Shown here piece after piece: positions 6,657-15,883 of a stretch of DNA of 26,944 bases; positions within the stretch are counted from its first letter, which is position 1, and each line of letters begins with the position of its first letter. The notes under the pieces are model-generated. The model was not told where the DNA came from, did no database searches, and was given only the letters and a program-made list of their open reading frames with translations. The position numbers were made by a program, and so were the translations under genes. The stretch is from an uncultured Clostridium sp. (GTDB taxonomy: Bacteria; Bacillota; Clostridia; Lachnospirales; Lachnospiraceae), in contig UQTA01000042.1 in assembly GCA_900543885.1 (NCBI GenBank), positions 1 through 26,944 on the forward strand, in the 5' to 3' direction.

Positions 6657-7490
6657 CTAACCTTTGACAGCACCTTCCATCATGCCGGAGACGATCTGTT
6701 TCTGGAACAGGCAGTAAACGATAAAGATCGGCAGGATAGAAAGAAGCATAACAGCAAATACAATAGTGAAATTGGTAGAGTTTTCTGTACGGAATGAGTA
6801 CTGGTACAGAGTCAGTGTACGGTTTAAGTTAGACTGGTTTAATACAAGGGATGGCATAAAATAGTCATTCCAGATCCACAGGGAGTTTTTGATAACAACT
6901 GTGGAGATGATAGGTTTCATAATAGGACGCACGATCTTATAAAACACCTGGTTTGTAGTAGCACCGTCAATATAGGCAGCTTCTTCCAGATCAATAGGCA
7001 TGGAAGCCAGATAGCCTACTAAGAGGAAGATACCTTCGCAGGTGGAGTTCGCAATGTAGAAAAGGATGGCGCCAGTTCTGTTAAGAAGACCGATATTGCT
7101 CATTAACTTTACCATAGGAAGCATTTTTACCTGGAAAGGGATAAAAATACCGGCTACCATGAAAAAGTAGAGAAAGCTGTAAAAACGGGATGTAAATCTT
7201 CTGCGGGAAATGGCATAAGCACACATGGGAAGGAAAAATACCATGGCAACAATGGCTACACCAGTGATGATCGCAGAGTTTTTCAGTGCGATGAAATAAT
7301 CCGGTCTCTGGAGTACATAAGTAAAATTGTCAAAAACAATATGCCTTGGAAGGCCGAAGAAATTGCTGAAGATATCGCTCATATCCTTTAAAGAAGAAAC
7401 TACGGTAAGATAAAATGGGAAAAATACAAGGAGAGCGCCCAAAGTCAGCACGGCATAGATCAGAGCATGTAAGATTTTTCTTTTTTTCAT
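6657..7490 (-). CDS. sugar ABC transporter permease (MalG-type, CUT1)
   Basis: The 277-residue inner-membrane protein has about six hydrophobic segments and the binding-protein-dependent permease loop EEAAYIDGATTNQVFYKIV (about 169-188), which contacts the ATPase. Length and the C-terminal ending GAVKG are typical of MalG/CUT1 permeases. It pairs with the MalF-type permease 15 bases upstream and has a strong AGGAGG site. No ATPase gene lies in the locus, so a shared MsmK/UgpC-like ATPase elsewhere in the genome is expected. Confidence 0.92.
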   Translation of the reverse strand: MKKRKILHALIYAVLTLGALLVFFPFYLTVVSSLKDMSDIFSNFFGLPRHIVFDNFTYVLQRPDYFIALKNSAIITGVAIVAMVFFLPMCAYAISRRRFTSRFYSFLYFFMVAGIFIPFQVKMLPMVKLMSNIGLLNRTGAILFYIANSTCEGIFLLVGYLASMPIDLEEAAYIDGATTNQVFYKIVRPIMKPIISTVVIKNSLWIWNDYFMPSLVLNQSNLNRTLTLYQYSFRTENSTNFTIVFAVMLLSILPIFIVYCLFQKQIVSGMMEGAVKG

Positions 7491-7505
7491 GGGATACCTC
7501 CTGTT

Positions 7506-8387
7506 TTAATCGTAGATCTTCTTTTTGTCAGTAAATCGGATCTGGGCAATGGAAATCACTGCAATGATAACGGCAACGATCATAGCCTGGGAAATGGCAT
7601 ATCCAAACTTCATGTCCTCAAAGCCGATACGGTAAATGGAAAGAGTGATACTTTCTGTTGCGCCTGCCGGTCCGCCGGAGGTCATTGCCATAATGTAATC
7701 GTAGATCATAAGTCCTTCTTTCAGGACAAGGACAAAAATAATACTTAAAATAGGCAGAATGTAGCGAAGAGTGATGTAGAAAAAGCGCTGACGGCCATTT
7801 GCACCATCTACAATGGCTGCTTCGATAATCTCACCTGGAATGGTCTGCAAAGCAGAAATGACTAAAACTGTTGGAATTGCAACGCTTTTCCATATATTTG
7901 TGATCAGGATACCGTAAATAGCAGTGCTTCTGCCGGATAAAATGTTTTTCTGTAATGCTTCAATTCCAAGGGAAGTTCCGAGACTGGGGATTCCCTGAAA
8001 GAAAATATAATTGAAGATCAGTCCAATGGTCAGCATACTGACACAGGCTGGGAAAAAATAAATAGCTCTGAAGCAGTTCTGGCCACGGATCTTTGTGTTC
8101 ATTAACAGCGCAAGTACAACAGACAGCAGCATTACGCAGATGATCAGCATTGCGGCATATCGTATATTAAATAGTACGGCTTTCCGGAAACGATTGTCGG
8201 ATAAAATTTTAATATAGTTTTTCAGGCCTACAAATTTATAGTTCTTACCGATGCCGTTCCAGTTGGTAAAGCTGTAATACAGCCCAAGGACAATTGGAAC
8301 AATAGAGAGAAAAGAATACATGATCAGGTTCGGTAGTACATATAAAAAGTGTGTGATATTGCGATCACGGTTTTTCGTTGATTTCAT
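7506..8387 (-). CDS. sugar ABC transporter permease (MalF-type, CUT1)
   Basis: The 293-residue inner-membrane permease has about six membrane segments and the EAA loop IEAAIVDGANGRQRFFYITL (about 188-207). The N-terminal LPNLIMYSFLSIVPIVLGLYYS is typical of the MalF/LacF/UgpA type in Firmicutes. It forms the channel with the MalG-type subunit. A large hairpin at 8411-8449 lies between the binding-protein gene and this gene. Its ribosome-binding site GGAGG is close to the ATG at 8387. Confidence 0.92.
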   Translation of the reverse strand: MKSTKNRDRNITHFLYVLPNLIMYSFLSIVPIVLGLYYSFTNWNGIGKNYKFVGLKNYIKILSDNRFRKAVLFNIRYAAMLIICVMLLSVVLALLMNTKIRGQNCFRAIYFFPACVSMLTIGLIFNYIFFQGIPSLGTSLGIEALQKNILSGRSTAIYGILITNIWKSVAIPTVLVISALQTIPGEIIEAAIVDGANGRQRFFYITLRYILPILSIIFVLVLKEGLMIYDYIMAMTSGGPAGATESITLSIYRIGFEDMKFGYAISQAMIVAVIIAVISIAQIRFTDKKKIYD

Positions 8388-8410
8388 AATGCTGCCTCCG
8401 TTTTTTGGGA

Positions 8411-8449
8411 ATGTATTCCTGGGATCACAGAAAGATTCCAGGAATACAT
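8411..8449 (-). repeat. intercistronic hairpin between binding-protein and permease genes
   Basis: A perfect 12-bp inverted repeat ATGTATTCCTGG (8411-8422) / CCAGGAATACAT (8438-8449) has a 15-base loop, 13 bases beyond the binding-protein stop. On the minus strand it is followed by CCCAAAAAA and not by a T run, so it is unlikely to be a full terminator. It may protect the upstream mRNA from 3' decay, or cause partial termination, so that more binding protein than permease is made. Confidence 0.7.
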
Positions 8450-8462
8450 AAAAATTGAAAAA

Positions 8463-9788
8463 TTAGGATTCAGATTCAGCAGGAGTATAGTATTCTTCTA
8501 CTAAAGACTGGAATTCGTCTAAGAAGGCATCTACATCCTTATCTAAGATCAGGGCCTGTACAGATACAACCAGGCTGTTTCTTAAATCCTGTGGCCAAAT
8601 ACTTGCTAAAGAAGGAGCAAATCTGCCTTCTTCAATGTAGTCGTTGATCTCTTTAAGCTGTGGAACGTTGTATTCGACACCCTGGATCAGAGTTGGGTTT
8701 TTGTCACCGTCACTGAATTCCTGTGCAATATCTTCACGTACAAGGAAATCAAGGAAGCGGATGCATGCATCCTGCTGTTCTGGTGTACAGTCAGCAGAAA
8801 TAGAATAAGCAGTATCAACAGTACCAGCGGTCCAGAAATCATCAGTTGTGATAGCAGGAATAGCGGTGCAGTTGAAATTCAGATCCGGATTCATGGTTTC
8901 GAAAGTAGTTACTGCCCAGGAACCATCAATGTACATAGCAGATTTTCCGCTGGTAAATTCTTCATATGCAGGTTCGTCATCATATCCAAGAGAATCAGGA
9001 TTTCCGTATTCACGCAGCTTTAATATGGTTTCTGCATATTTGCGGATGTTAGGATCATCTTTAATGTTGTAGCTTCCGTTAATCTGTTCATCACACTTGC
9101 TATAGAAGTCATGGTCCACGCAGCCAATGAGCATACGGTCAAACGACTGGTTGATGCGGACTGCTTTCTTATCCGGGAAGGAGAATGGCTGGATGCCGGC
9201 TTCAACTAACTTGTCGCATACACCCCACATTTCATCCATGGTCTTAGGAATGGTAAGTCCCAGTTCATTAAAAATATCTACGTTGTAGTACAGACCAAAG
9301 GAGTTGGTGGTCAGCGGAAGGGAATACTGTTTTCCGTTCACTTCGCAGCGTTCCAGAACAGAAGGGGTTACACGTTTCATAAAGTCCTGATCTGTCAGGT
9401 CCATGAAAAGTCCTTCCCTGAACATATCTTTATAGGATGCGCTCCATGGGAATACAGATACTAACTGAGGAATATTTCCTGCTGCTACACGGGAGATCAG
9501 TGTAGTTGTGGTGGATTCTGCCAGAGTAACGTTTACCTGTACATCCGGGTTTTCTTCCATGAATTTGTTTACCAGAGTGTTGTAAAGCTCTACGTTCTCC
9601 GGTTTCTGATGGAATAACTCAATGGCTACTTTGTCTCCGGAAGCAGTATCTGTGCTGGCAGCTTCGGCAGCTGTGGTCTGGTCTGCACTGGAAGCAGGAG
9701 CATCAGCGGTCTTTCCTCCTGAGCAACCGGTCAGTGCAGCTGTTAAAAGAGTGGCTCCGATCATACATGCTGTAAATCTTTTTTTCAT
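8463..9788 (-). CDS. sugar ABC transporter substrate-binding lipoprotein (CUT1)
   Basis: A 441-residue extracellular solute-binding protein (family 1). It starts MKKRFTACMIGATLLTAALTGC, a lipoprotein signal with lipobox LTGC and C22 as the lipidated residue, followed by a Thr/Ala/Ser linker. The body has the ELFHQKPE...LVNKFMEENPDVQV opening and the MYIDGSWAV motif of this family. It captures a sugar or oligosaccharide outside the cell for the two permeases. Substrate identity is not visible; the neighbouring esterases suggest an acylated saccharide. It is the first gene of the operon, divergent from the sensor kinase that probably controls it. Confidence 0.92.
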   Translation of the reverse strand: MKKRFTACMIGATLLTAALTGCSGGKTADAPASSADQTTAAEAASTDTASGDKVAIELFHQKPENVELYNTLVNKFMEENPDVQVNVTLAESTTTTLISRVAAGNIPQLVSVFPWSASYKDMFREGLFMDLTDQDFMKRVTPSVLERCEVNGKQYSLPLTTNSFGLYYNVDIFNELGLTIPKTMDEMWGVCDKLVEAGIQPFSFPDKKAVRINQSFDRMLIGCVDHDFYSKCDEQINGSYNIKDDPNIRKYAETILKLREYGNPDSLGYDDEPAYEEFTSGKSAMYIDGSWAVTTFETMNPDLNFNCTAIPAITTDDFWTAGTVDTAYSISADCTPEQQDACIRFLDFLVREDIAQEFSDGDKNPTLIQGVEYNVPQLKEINDYIEEGRFAPSLASIWPQDLRNSLVVSVQALILDKDVDAFLDEFQSLVEEYYTPAESES

Positions 9789-9887
9789 AATGTTTCCCCT
9801 TTCACATATGGTTTTTGTACAGCCTTAACTTGTAGCCAAAGTATAGACTTTTTCAGGGAAATTATAAATACCATATTCAAATTTTAC

Positions 9888-9915
9888 TTGCCATTTTCAA
9901 AGATTGTTGTATATT
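9888..9915 (+). promoter_or_regulatory. probable promoter of the kinase/regulator pair
   Basis: TTGCCA (9888-9893) and TATATT (9910-9915) are separated by 16 bp, and the predicted start lies about 20 bases before the kinase ATG. On the minus strand a TATACT-like -10 (9859-9854) could serve the transporter operon, but its -35 is poor, as expected of a promoter activated by an AraC-type regulator. The region 9789-9941 is the shared control region. Confidence 0.45.
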
Positions 9916-9941
9916 TTTATATAAAGAGGTGGGATGGATAT

Positions 9942-11843
9942 ATGAAAAAACGGCAGAAAGTGAAAAGATATATAGTGAATTGGAAAGATATAAAGAAAAA
10001 TATGACAAAAACAGATTCAATTAAAAAATGGCTGATCCTTCTGGCAGGCCTGCAGATATTCCTTACCATGGCATTTTTATGTTATCTTGTAACTGTAAGT
10101 GCCTACCAGAATTATAATATGGCTACCCACCGGTATTTCCAGACAGGAGAGCAGCTGTTAGACCGGGTAGAGATATCTGTAAAAGAACTGGAACAGGCCA
10201 CTTTTTTCCCGGCTCAGTTATATACCCAGAATAATGACCCCTATTTGTGCAGTACACTAAGGGAAGGCCCGATCCTTAAAAATTTCCGTTTTTATTCGTA
10301 TTTTAATACTCAGGCCCAGAACCGTTTCACAACAGACTCTACCAGCTTTATTGCTCTTTATGATCTTGAAGGAAATGGCGTATACACTTCAAAAGGGGCA
10401 AATTACGGAATTAGCTTTTTGGATAAGGAAAAGGCAGAATGGTATAAAAAAATTTCTGCTTATAAAACAGGTAGGCCTCTTCTCATAGCTGCGCAGGAAT
10501 TTAGAGGATCGGGTATGAATATGCGTGACGGCGGTTCATTGTGTATTGGCAGAGGCATTCTGGACCTGAATACGATCAAGATCGTAGGCTATTGCGTGGC
10601 AGGAATAGATACTTCTTATCTGGAAAGTTATTTTGAGCAGAACCGTCAGGCACCTAATCAGAGATTTGCGGTATATAAAGACGGGAAGCTTTTGTACGGA
10701 AATATAGAACAGGAAGAAAGCTATCAGGGATTTGTAAAAGAAAATCTGAAAAAAACAGAACGAAAAGAAAATTACCAGAGCAGAAAATTAAAGCACAGTG
10801 ATAAAAACTCCTGTGTATACAATGTGATCGGCCACGCTAATGGCTACACTCTGGTATTACAGACTCCTTTGTCTGACATTTTTGGAAATATGGGAAGGAT
10901 CCAGATGTTAAATATCATTCCCATAGGTATGATCTTAGGTGGGATCATATTTCTGATCTTTCAGATGGTAGGCCGGATCTTAAAGGCATTAAACCGTCTG
11001 ATCGAAGTCTGCAATCATTTTGAACTGGGTCACATAAATAAAGTTTCAAAAGAAGGACTTCCAGAGGAATTTCAGACTCTGGTATCCTCTTTTAATAAAA
11101 TGTCAAAACGTATTGATCTGCTGATCCATGAGGTATTTGTAAAGCAACAGGAAAAACAGGAAACAGAACTGCAGCTTTTAAGGACCCAGATCAATCCCCA
11201 TTATCTGTATAATACTCTGGAGATCATGCACATGAAGGCTTATATGTGCCAGGATTATGAAACAGCTACCATGGCAGAACTGTTAGGGCAGAATCTCCAG
11301 TATGGCCTTCGGAATACCACAAAAGAAGTGCCTTTGGAAGAAGAAATCCATCAGTTAAATATCTACCGGGCTATTCTTGCATACCAGTACAATGAACGGA
11401 TCCAGTTTAACATCTGCATTGACAGGGAGCTGTATTCCTGTCATGTTTTAAAGCTGGTATTCCAGCCTATTGTGGAAAATGCAGTGATCCATGGTATTAC
11501 AGACAGTCATCAGATCCTGCATATTGATATTTTGGGATATAGAGACGAGGACCGCCTTTATATCCAGGTTTCCGATGATGGATGTGGTATGAGTGAAGAA
11601 CAGTTAGAGATGCTGCGCCATGATATAGACAGTCCTTCCAGCAACAGCATCGGACTTCGTAACGTATGCAGGCGAATCAGCTTAAACTATGGTCCGGAGT
11701 ATAAGGTATCCATTGAAAGTGCTGAAGGAATGGGAACTATGATCATGCTTTGTTTTCCATGGAAAGATAACATGAGTGATGATATGGAAGAAGAGCGGAC
11801 GAAGAAGGAGGAACAGGATGTACCGGATCCTATTAGTAGATGA
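9942..11843 (+). CDS. sensor histidine kinase, YesM/LytS type
   Basis: A 633-residue membrane kinase: N-terminal membrane segment (about 31-52), a large extracellular sensor region (about 55-322, dCache-like), a second membrane segment (about 324-346), a HAMP-like linker, the His_kinase domain with INPHYLYNTLE (phospho-acceptor H420) and a C-terminal HATPase with VENAVIHG (N513) and a GLRNV G-box. The start at 9942 is preferred because AAAGAGGTGG precedes it; the longer frame begins only with a TTG at 9888, which is part of the likely promoter. It pairs with the response regulator, which overlaps it by 26 bases. It probably senses the sugar directly or through the binding protein. Confidence 0.9.
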   Translation: MKKRQKVKRYIVNWKDIKKNMTKTDSIKKWLILLAGLQIFLTMAFLCYLVTVSAYQNYNMATHRYFQTGEQLLDRVEISVKELEQATFFPAQLYTQNNDPYLCSTLREGPILKNFRFYSYFNTQAQNRFTTDSTSFIALYDLEGNGVYTSKGANYGISFLDKEKAEWYKKISAYKTGRPLLIAAQEFRGSGMNMRDGGSLCIGRGILDLNTIKIVGYCVAGIDTSYLESYFEQNRQAPNQRFAVYKDGKLLYGNIEQEESYQGFVKENLKKTERKENYQSRKLKHSDKNSCVYNVIGHANGYTLVLQTPLSDIFGNMGRIQMLNIIPIGMILGGIIFLIFQMVGRILKALNRLIEVCNHFELGHINKVSKEGLPEEFQTLVSSFNKMSKRIDLLIHEVFVKQQEKQETELQLLRTQINPHYLYNTLEIMHMKAYMCQDYETATMAELLGQNLQYGLRNTTKEVPLEEEIHQLNIYRAILAYQYNERIQFNICIDRELYSCHVLKLVFQPIVENAVIHGITDSHQILHIDILGYRDEDRLYIQVSDDGCGMSEEQLEMLRHDIDSPSSNSIGLRNVCRRISLNYGPEYKVSIESAEGMGTMIMLCFPWKDNMSDDMEEERTKKEEQDVPDPISR

Positions 11844-12948
11844 TGACCAGAATATTGTAGATGGTCTTGGGAGTATTATAAAGCAAAATTTTGAAAATAT
11901 CTTTGTTATATCCAGTGCCTGCGATGGAAGTGATGCTTTAAAACGTCTTACAGAAGATTACTATCATGTGATCATTTCGGATATCCGTATGCCAAAACTG
12001 GATGGCATCAGTCTTCTGGAGCTGATCAGCAAAAACCAGATTCCCAGTGTGGTGATCATGCTCAGTGGCTATGATGATTATACCTATATCCGCAATGCCC
12101 TGAGGCTGGGGGCTTATGATTATCTGTTAAAGCCTGTGAATATACAGAATTTTGTGTCCATGCTCAGATTGCTGATCCCGCGGTTAAAAGACAGTTCCGT
12201 AAAGCTGCAGGCAGAAGAAGTAAGCTGTGTGCGTCCGGAAACACAGGGGGATTATTTTGATATTCCGGCCAAAAAACCTTATTATACAAAAGAAGATCTG
12301 GAAAAAGAAATGGAACATCTTTCAGCCGGGCTTTTGTCCATGGACGAAGAGGGCACAAAAGAAAAGATCCAGGAAATATTCTCCCATTTATCCCAGGAAG
12401 CTGTGACTAAAGAACAGTTTAAGCAGGTATTTTCCGCATTTCTCTACACATTAATGCAGAAAAATACAGTCCTGATCCCTATTATAGCAGGTTACAAGCT
12501 GTCAGATAATGACCTGGCTGCCCAGATTAAAAACCAGCCCCACATCAGTCAGTTAAGACAGAAAATGGAGCAGATCTTGCTGCTTTATATGGAACAGCTG
12601 AAAAAACAGCAGGAAAAGAAAGAAGAATATGTGGTAAAAAAGGCACAGGAATACATGGAAAAGCACTGTTCTGAACAGCTTCTCCTTTCAGACATTGCTG
12701 CCCAGTTCCATCTCCACCCCAATTACTTCAGCAGTTTGTTTAAAAAGCAGCTGGATATGACAGTGAGAGATTACATACTTCAGCTTCGCATGACAAAGGC
12801 CAAGGAACTGATGAAAGACTCGTCCCTGAAGCTTTTAGACATTGCCCTGGCAGTAGGCTACGAAGATGCCGCCCACTTTAACCGGGCATTTAAGAATGTC
12901 ACCGGGGTTTCACCGTCGATGTATCGGGATGGGATAAAGAAACAATAA
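11818..12948 (+). CDS. AraC-type response regulator (YesN-like)
   Basis: A 376-residue regulator with an N-terminal receiver domain (MYRILLVDDD; phosphorylated D55 in SDIRMPKLDG; conserved lysine in YLLKPV near 104), a middle linker, and a C-terminal AraC/XylS domain with two helix-turn-helix units (LLSDIAAQFHLHPNYFSSLF and LLDIALAVGYEDAAHFNRAF). AAGGAGG (11805-11811) selects the ATG at 11818 over an earlier in-frame ATG at 11776. This YesM/YesN arrangement typically activates the adjacent sugar-transport operon, here the divergent minus-strand genes. Confidence 0.92.
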   Translation: MYRILLVDDDQNIVDGLGSIIKQNFENIFVISSACDGSDALKRLTEDYYHVIISDIRMPKLDGISLLELISKNQIPSVVIMLSGYDDYTYIRNALRLGAYDYLLKPVNIQNFVSMLRLLIPRLKDSSVKLQAEEVSCVRPETQGDYFDIPAKKPYYTKEDLEKEMEHLSAGLLSMDEEGTKEKIQEIFSHLSQEAVTKEQFKQVFSAFLYTLMQKNTVLIPIIAGYKLSDNDLAAQIKNQPHISQLRQKMEQILLLYMEQLKKQQEKKEEYVVKKAQEYMEKHCSEQLLLSDIAAQFHLHPNYFSSLFKKQLDMTVRDYILQLRMTKAKELMKDSSLKLLDIALAVGYEDAAHFNRAFKNVTGVSPSMYRDGIKKQ

Positions 12949-13002
12949 GACTATAGTATAAAAAGTTTTTGTAAGTACATTACATACAAAGGAGAAATGC
13001 AG

Positions 13003-13959
13003 ATGAAAATAGTTGTACTTGATGGATATACAGAAAATCCGGGAGATCTTTCCTGGGATGAGATGAAAAAATACGGAGAATTGACGGTTTATGACAGAAC
13101 ACCGGCAGAGGATGCAGTGAAGCGTATTGGCAATGCAGAGGTCGTTTTTACCAATAAAACACCCATCACAAAAGAAACCATGGATGCATGCCCGGATCTT
13201 AAGTTTATCAGTGTCCTTGCAACAGGCTACAATGTGATCGATGTTAATTATGCAAAAGAAAAAGGGATCGTTGTCAGCAATATTCCTGCTTATGGAACGG
13301 ACTGTGTAGGACAGTTTGCCATTGCTCTTCTTTTAGAGATCTGCCATCGCATCGGACATCATGATAAGGCTGTAAAAGAGGGCAGATGGGAAAATGCCCC
13401 AGACTGGTGCTTCTGGGACTATCCTTTGATAGAATTGGCAGGGAAAACACTAGGGATTATTGGTTTTGGCCGTATTGGACAGAAAACAGGAACCATAGCA
13501 AAGGCAATGGGTATGAATGTACTGGCTTATGATTCCCATCCAAATGATAAAGGACGTGCTATTGCTGAGTATGTGGAACTGGATGAGATATTTGCAAAAT
13601 CAGATGTGATCTCGCTTCATTGCCCATTGTTCCCGTCTACAGAAGGCATTATCAATAAAGATAATATTGCCAGGATGAAAGATGGAGTTATCATCATTAA
13701 TAACTCCCGTGGACAGCTGATTGTGGAAAAAGATCTGGCAGATGCATTAAACAGTGGAAAAGTATATGCAGCAGGACTGGATGTAGTAAGTACAGAACCG
13801 ATTAAGGGTGACAATCCTCTTCTGAAAGCTAAAAACTGTATCATCACCCCTCATATTTCCTGGGCGCCAAAGGAAGCAAGGCAGAGGATCATGGATATGT
13901 CTGTGGAAAATCTTAAACAGTTTTTAGCTGGAAATCCGGTGAATGTGGTAAACCGGTAA
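13003..13959 (+). CDS. D-2-hydroxyacid dehydrogenase (hydroxypyruvate reductase-like)
   Basis: A 318-residue NAD(P)-dependent enzyme that interconverts a 2-keto acid and a D-2-hydroxy acid. The nucleotide-binding GFGRIG is at 154-159, and the catalytic residues R236 (NNSRG), E265 (STEP) and H284 (TPHISWAP) are present. The HISWAP signature and overall pattern are closest to glycerate dehydrogenase/hydroxypyruvate reductase. Two in-frame ATGs exist; 13003 is preferred because AAAGGAG (12988-12994) is 8 bases away, while 12997 is only 2 bases away. It follows the response regulator by 54 bases with no clear terminator, so it may be read from the same transcript. The link to its neighbours is uncertain. 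Confidence 0.88.
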   Translation: MKIVVLDGYTENPGDLSWDEMKKYGELTVYDRTPAEDAVKRIGNAEVVFTNKTPITKETMDACPDLKFISVLATGYNVIDVNYAKEKGIVVSNIPAYGTDCVGQFAIALLLEICHRIGHHDKAVKEGRWENAPDWCFWDYPLIELAGKTLGIIGFGRIGQKTGTIAKAMGMNVLAYDSHPNDKGRAIAEYVELDEIFAKSDVISLHCPLFPSTEGIINKDNIARMKDGVIIINNSRGQLIVEKDLADALNSGKVYAAGLDVVSTEPIKGDNPLLKAKNCIITPHISWAPKEARQRIMDMSVENLKQFLAGNPVNVVNR

Positions 13960-14010
13960 TAAAAAAAGAAAAAATGTAAAGCAGCCTTATATATGATCAA
14001 AAAATGCTGT

Positions 14011-14058
14011 AAAAATGACGGCTCGTTTCACAAACTGGAAACAGTGCCGTCATTTTTT
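14011..14058. terminator. bidirectional terminator between dehydrogenase and amidohydrolase
   Basis: The stem AAATGACGGC/GCCGTCATTT (within 14011-14055) is flanked by As on one side and Ts on the other, and lies between two converging genes. It therefore works on both strands. An inner TTTC/GAAA pair extends the fold. Confidence 0.85.
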
Positions 14059-14063
14059 ATATC

Positions 14064-15401
14064 TTAGTATGCCCGTTTAATAATATCATTCATATGCTTT
14101 TCAGCTTCAAAGCGGATACGCTCTTCATCCAGAGTAAGGACCTCACGGTTTTTCATTACGATCTTGCCGTTGATGATAGAATCGGTCACATCATGTCCGT
14201 TTGCAGCATCTACAATGGTATTTACCAGATTCTGGCTTGGAGTGATGTGAGGCTGGTCAATATTTAACAGGATCAGGTCAGCTTTCTTGCCTTCTTCAAC
14301 GGATCCAAGGATATCACCGTGTCCAAGAGCATTTGCACCGCCCTGGGAGGCCATTTTTAAAAGTGTAGGACAAGTCATGACTACAGGATTAAAAGATGGA
14401 AGTCCCCAATAGGCCATCATAGCATAGCGAAGAACCTTCATTTCGTCAAAAATATCCAGATTGGAAGGTGCAGCACCATCGCAGCCTAAGCCAAGGCTTG
14501 CACCAGCTTCCAGGATCTGGGGAGCTTTTGGAAAACCGTGGTTTGACAGATTGGCTCTTGGGCAATGGATCATTTTCACACCACGTTCTGCCATCAGTGC
14601 AATATCGTGGTCTGACAGCATTACATTGTGGGCAGTCAGAAGATTGGGGCCAAGAATACCCATTTCTTCCAGAAATTCTGCAGGACGCTTTTTGTAATTC
14701 TGCAGGCAGAAGCTGACTTCGTCTTTATGCTCACACAGATGGGCATGAATGCCGGTATGGAATTCTTTGGCAGATTCACCTACCATAGCGATCAGTTCCC
14801 TGGAACAGGTCATTACCTGACGGATAGCAAACCAGATATCAACACGGCCATCGCCAGCTCCCTGATATTTCTGATACAGTTTCTTTGTGTTTTCGATAGC
14901 TTCATCAGCTGTCTCTTTCATTGCACCGGTAATGGCATTTCCCATATCCATGGTTGATTTTGCAATGGCAGCTCTCATGCCGGATTCAATGACTGCATCT
15001 GCAACCCGGTCCATATGTACACCGCCGGAATCAGCAAAAGCAGTTGTTCCGCTTTTAATCATTTCCAGACATGCCAGAAGGCCGCTGATATAAGAATCTT
15101 CTGGCTGGAGATTACTTTCAAAAGGAACCAGGAAACGAGTCCATACCATAGGATATTCATCGGCAACACGCCCTCTTAAAAGCTGCTGGCAGGTATGTGT
15201 ATGACCATCTACCATGCCGGGCATGACAAGTTTTCCTTTGCCGTCGATTATTTCACTGGCAGAACTGTCAGCCATCAATTCATCTGTAGGACCGATCTTT
15301 TTGATCCAGCTGTCTTTAATTCCTACAGAACAGGTAGACGAAACCGTCATATCAGGGTTTAAAACCTGACAGTTCTTAATTAAAATATCATATTTTTCCA
15401 T
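14064..15401 (-). CDS. amidohydrolase (TRZ/ATZ, SsnA/MtaD-like deaminase)
   Basis: A 445-residue metal-dependent hydrolase of the amidohydrolase superfamily. Visible metal and catalytic elements are HTHT (H67, H69), the IHAHLCEH segment (219-225), AHNV (H258) and GCDGA (D308). The N-terminal beta-sandwich piece and the C-terminal GSVEEGKKADLILL are typical of cytosine/guanine/adenosylhomocysteine deaminases and chlorohydrolases. The exact substrate, probably an amino-heterocycle, cannot be read. The start at 15401 follows GAGGTGA. It is 20 bases after the small membrane protein and is the last gene of the LysR-adjacent operon. Confidence 0.85.
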   Translation of the reverse strand: MEKYDILIKNCQVLNPDMTVSSTCSVGIKDSWIKKIGPTDELMADSSASEIIDGKGKLVMPGMVDGHTHTCQQLLRGRVADEYPMVWTRFLVPFESNLQPEDSYISGLLACLEMIKSGTTAFADSGGVHMDRVADAVIESGMRAAIAKSTMDMGNAITGAMKETADEAIENTKKLYQKYQGAGDGRVDIWFAIRQVMTCSRELIAMVGESAKEFHTGIHAHLCEHKDEVSFCLQNYKKRPAEFLEEMGILGPNLLTAHNVMLSDHDIALMAERGVKMIHCPRANLSNHGFPKAPQILEAGASLGLGCDGAAPSNLDIFDEMKVLRYAMMAYWGLPSFNPVVMTCPTLLKMASQGGANALGHGDILGSVEEGKKADLILLNIDQPHITPSQNLVNTIVDAANGHDVTDSIINGKIVMKNREVLTLDEERIRFEAEKHMNDIIKRAY

Positions 15402-15421
15402 ATAAATTCACCTCGCTCATG

Positions 15422-15883
15422 TTAAATGGCACCTGTAAGTTTTAAGATAACGTCTGCTACTAAGGCAGAGAAAATAAATGTTCCGGTGATTACAAATAAG
15501 GTGATGATCACCAGTTTCCATCCCATTTTCGCAAAATCCTTCAGGTCTTTTCCAAGTGAGATCCCGGCAAATGCGCCTAATGCAGTGGCTGGAGCCATAA
15601 ATGCAACCTGGGATGTAACACCGATCACAAAGTCCTTTACCGGTGAGATAGGGCATGCAAGAAGCAGTCCGGTAAGAGATACATACATCATAGACGGAAG
15701 CTTTATAAACTGGCTCATAAATTTACTTACTGTAAGTCCGAAAAGAGCAATGGCGCATAATACCAGGATTCCGGCAATGGAATCACCTACCGGCATTTTG
15801 TAGCCAAGTATATTTGTGAGTACCATGATAACAGAAACCATGAGAAGCAGTCCAAGCTGCTGTAAAAAGTATTTTCTGACCAT
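15422..15883 (-). CDS. small membrane protein, partner of DUF3100 protein
   Basis: A 153-residue, very hydrophobic protein with about four to five membrane segments and no catalytic motif. I do not recognise a named family. Its start codon shares one base with the stop of the DUF3100 gene (TAATG), and AAGGAGG lies in the end of that gene, so the two are translated together in matched amounts. A two-subunit transporter or channel, similar in principle to LrgA/LrgB or MadL/MadM pairs, is inferred. The adjacent amidohydrolase suggests a nitrogenous substrate. Confidence 0.7.
   Translation of the reverse strand: MVRKYFLQQLGLLLMVSVIMVLTNILGYKMPVGDSIAGILVLCAIALFGLTVSKFMSQFIKLPSMMYVSLTGLLLACPISPVKDFVIGVTSQVAFMAPATALGAFAGISLGKDLKDFAKMGWKLVIITLFVITGTFIFSALVADVILKLTGAI

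Noticed and set aside
9888..9941. Longer start of the histidine kinase (TTG at 9888)
   Set aside because: The TTG is part of the probable -35 box and has no ribosome-binding site; ATG 9942 has AAAGAGGTGG.
11776..11817. Longer start of the response regulator
   Set aside because: Receiver domains start at MYRILLVDDD; AAGGAGG precedes ATG 11818. The extra 14 residues are highly basic and unlike the family.
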